Below, piece by piece: positions 62,926 to 64,000 of a stretch of DNA of 64,000 nucleotides. The stretch's first letter is position 1. Every line of letters begins with the position of its first letter. The stretch covers positions 5,928,001 through 5,992,000 of the forward strand of contig NZ_CP045740.1 in the NCBI RefSeq assembly GCF_009650765.1, in the 5' to 3' direction. Made by a program: the position numbers and the translations under genes. The stretch comes from Streptomyces sp. SUK 48. Its GTDB lineage: Bacteria > Actinomycetota > Actinomycetes > Streptomycetales > Streptomycetaceae. Below the pieces are notes generated by a model. It was not told where the DNA came from. It saw nothing but the letters and a program-made list of their open reading frames with translations, and ran no database searches.

Positions 62926-64000
62926 ATGCCGTTGACCCCCGAGGACGTGCGGAACAAGCAGTTCACGACCGTCCGCCTCCGAGAAGGCTATGACGAGGAC
63001 GAGGTCGATGCCTTCCTCGATGAGGTCGAAGCCGAACTGACCCGTCTGCTCCGGGAGAACGAGGACCTGCGCGCGAAGCTGGCCGCCGCCACGCGTGCCG
63101 CGGCGCAGAACCAGCAGAACTCCCGCAAGCCTCCGGAGCAGGAACAGCAGCAGCAGGGCATGCGAGGTCCCGGCTCTCCGGTACCCGCCGGCATATCGGG
63201 CCCGCCGCAGCAGCAGATGGGTGGCCCCATGGGCGGTCCGCCCCAGCTGCCGAGCGGTGCCCCGCAGTTGCCCGCCGGTCCCAGCGGGCAGGGCGGTCCT
63301 CAGGGTCCCGGTCCGATGGGCCAGGGTCCGATGGGCCAGGGTCCGATGGGACAGGGTTCGATGGGACAGGGCCCGATGGGACAGGGCTCCATGGGCCAAG
63401 GCGGCATGGGGCAGGGTTCCATGGGCCAGGGCTCCATGGGACAGGGCCCGATGGGCGGTCAGCCGCCCATGCAGCAGCAGATGGGTGGCCCCATGGGCGG
63501 TCCCATGGGTGGCCCGATGGGCGGTCCCATGGGCGGTCCCGGTCAGGGCCCCGGTGGCGACAGCGCCGCTCGTGTCCTCTCGCTGGCCCAGCAGACCGCC
63601 GACCAGGCGATCGCCGAGGCCCGCTCCGAGGCCAACAAGATCGTCGGCGAGGCCCGCAGCCGCGCCGAGGGTCTGGAGCGTGACGCCCGTGCCAAGGCCG
63701 ACGCCCTGGAGCGGGACGCGCAGGAGAAGCACCGCGTCGCGATGGGCTCCCTGGAGTCCGCTCGCGCCACGCTGGAGCGCAAGGTCGAGGACCTGCGCGG
63801 CTTCGAACGCGAGTACCGCACGCGCCTGAAGTCGTACCTGGAGTCGCAGCTGCGCCAGCTGGAGACCCAGGCCGACGACTCGCTGGCCCCGCCGCGTACC
63901 CCGGCCGCCGCGTCCCTGCCGCCGTCCCCGGCGCCTTCCATGGCTCCGGCCGGCGCGAGCGCCCCGTCCTACGGCGGCGGCCAGGCGATGGGTGGTTCGC
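62926..64000 (+). CDS. divIVA: DivIVA polar-growth protein (3' end outside window)
   Basis: The first 358 codons of DivIVA (Wag31). The N-terminal membrane-binding domain [20 protein letters not shown] (residues 1-20) with [20 protein letters not shown] starts the first coiled coil. A Met/Gly/Gln/Pro-rich linker (about 75-205) is built of short tandem repeats, and a second coiled coil (about 210-310) has [20 protein letters not shown] and [17 protein letters not shown] Ser/Pro/Gly tail then reaches the window end. The start ATG follows GAGGTGA. It directs tip growth and hyphal branching in Streptomyces. Confidence 0.95.
   Translation, partial: MPLTPEDVRNKQFTTVRLREGYDEDEVDAFLDEVEAELTRLLRENEDLRAKLAAATRAAAQNQQNSRKPPEQEQQQQGMRGPGSPVPAGISGPPQQQMGGPMGGPPQLPSGAPQLPAGPSGQGGPQGPGPMGQGPMGQGPMGQGSMGQGPMGQGSMGQGGMGQGSMGQGSMGQGPMGGQPPMQQQMGGPMGGPMGGPMGGPMGGPGQGPGGDSAARVLSLAQQTADQAIAEARSEANKIVGEARSRAEGLERDARAKADALERDAQEKHRVAMGSLESARATLERKVEDLRGFEREYRTRLKSYLESQLRQLETQADDSLAPPRTPAAASLPPSPAPSMAPAGASAPSYGGGQAMGGS
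63310..63540 (+). repeat. Tandem repeats coding the DivIVA linker
   Basis: About nine or ten 15-bp units coding (G)[10 protein letters not shown] run from 63310 to about 63447, and five 12-bp units coding MGGP run from about 63481 to 63540. Lengths vary among Streptomyces; slippage here keeps the frame. Confidence 0.85.

Noticed and set aside
63310..63540. CRISPR-like repeat array
   Set aside because: The repeats are adjacent, in frame with DivIVA, and have no spacers.

Overview
This window is high-GC actinobacterial chromosome, almost certainly Streptomyces. The signs are very strong GC bias at third codon positions, many GTG and TTG starts, an FtsZ/SepF/DivIVA division cluster without murC, a MacRS-like two-component pair and a trpEG leader with three tandem Trp codons. 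About 58 protein genes are supported. I saw no tRNA, rRNA, insertion sequence, prophage or CRISPR array. This is conserved core chromosome, not an accessory island.

Left part (1-16 kb): a truncated HExxH peptidase; a GT87 mannosyltransferase-like membrane protein divergent from a PimB-like GT4 enzyme; a long-chain acyl-CoA ligase; a metallophosphoesterase; an SRPBCC protein; an ArsA-like ATPase; a small acidic protein; glucokinase glkA; an endonuclease/exonuclease/phosphatase-fold protein; a hydrolase pair on the minus strand; PlsC; the MacS/MacR pair; and a 6-phosphofructokinase. Much of this order matches, from memory, Mycobacterium tuberculosis Rv2181-Rv2188c.

Middle part (16-34 kb): a fused anthranilate synthase with a complete Trp attenuator, divergent from class II DAHP synthase; the iron genes bfd (with an iron box) and bfr; a sulfite-oxidase-like protein; endonuclease IV; a PASTA-domain Ser/Thr kinase; the thiO-thiS-thiG operon behind a TPP riboswitch; an FAD oxidoreductase; an Rv2175c-like DNA-binding protein; thiE; metF; a membrane protein gene broken by a probable one-base deletion; a phytoene-desaturase-like oxidoreductase; and a DUF4126 membrane protein.

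Right-middle part (34-46 kb): a TetR/YhgE-Pip/ABC operon with a clear palindromic operator; a HEPN-domain protein; a methyltransferase; a DUF3040 protein; the MoxR/DUF58/transglutaminase operon; and a beta-carbonic anhydrase.

Right part (46-64 kb): the dcw cluster in order rsmH-ftsL-ftsI-murE-murF-mraY-murD-ftsW-murG-ftsQ-ftsZ-pgeF-ylmE-sepF-ylmG-divIVA (cut by the window end). Many genes overlap by 1-4 nt, which implies translational coupling. Together they make lipid II, polymerise septal peptidoglycan, build the Z-ring and direct polar growth.

The most interesting signals are regulatory: the trp attenuator, the TPP riboswitch, an iron box, a TetR operator, a MacR-like box, an array of G-runs, and about ten genes with a -10 hexamer 6-8 nt before the start codon, which suggests leaderless mRNAs. 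Two genes carry probable single-base deletions in homopolymers. These could be real mutations or assembly errors.
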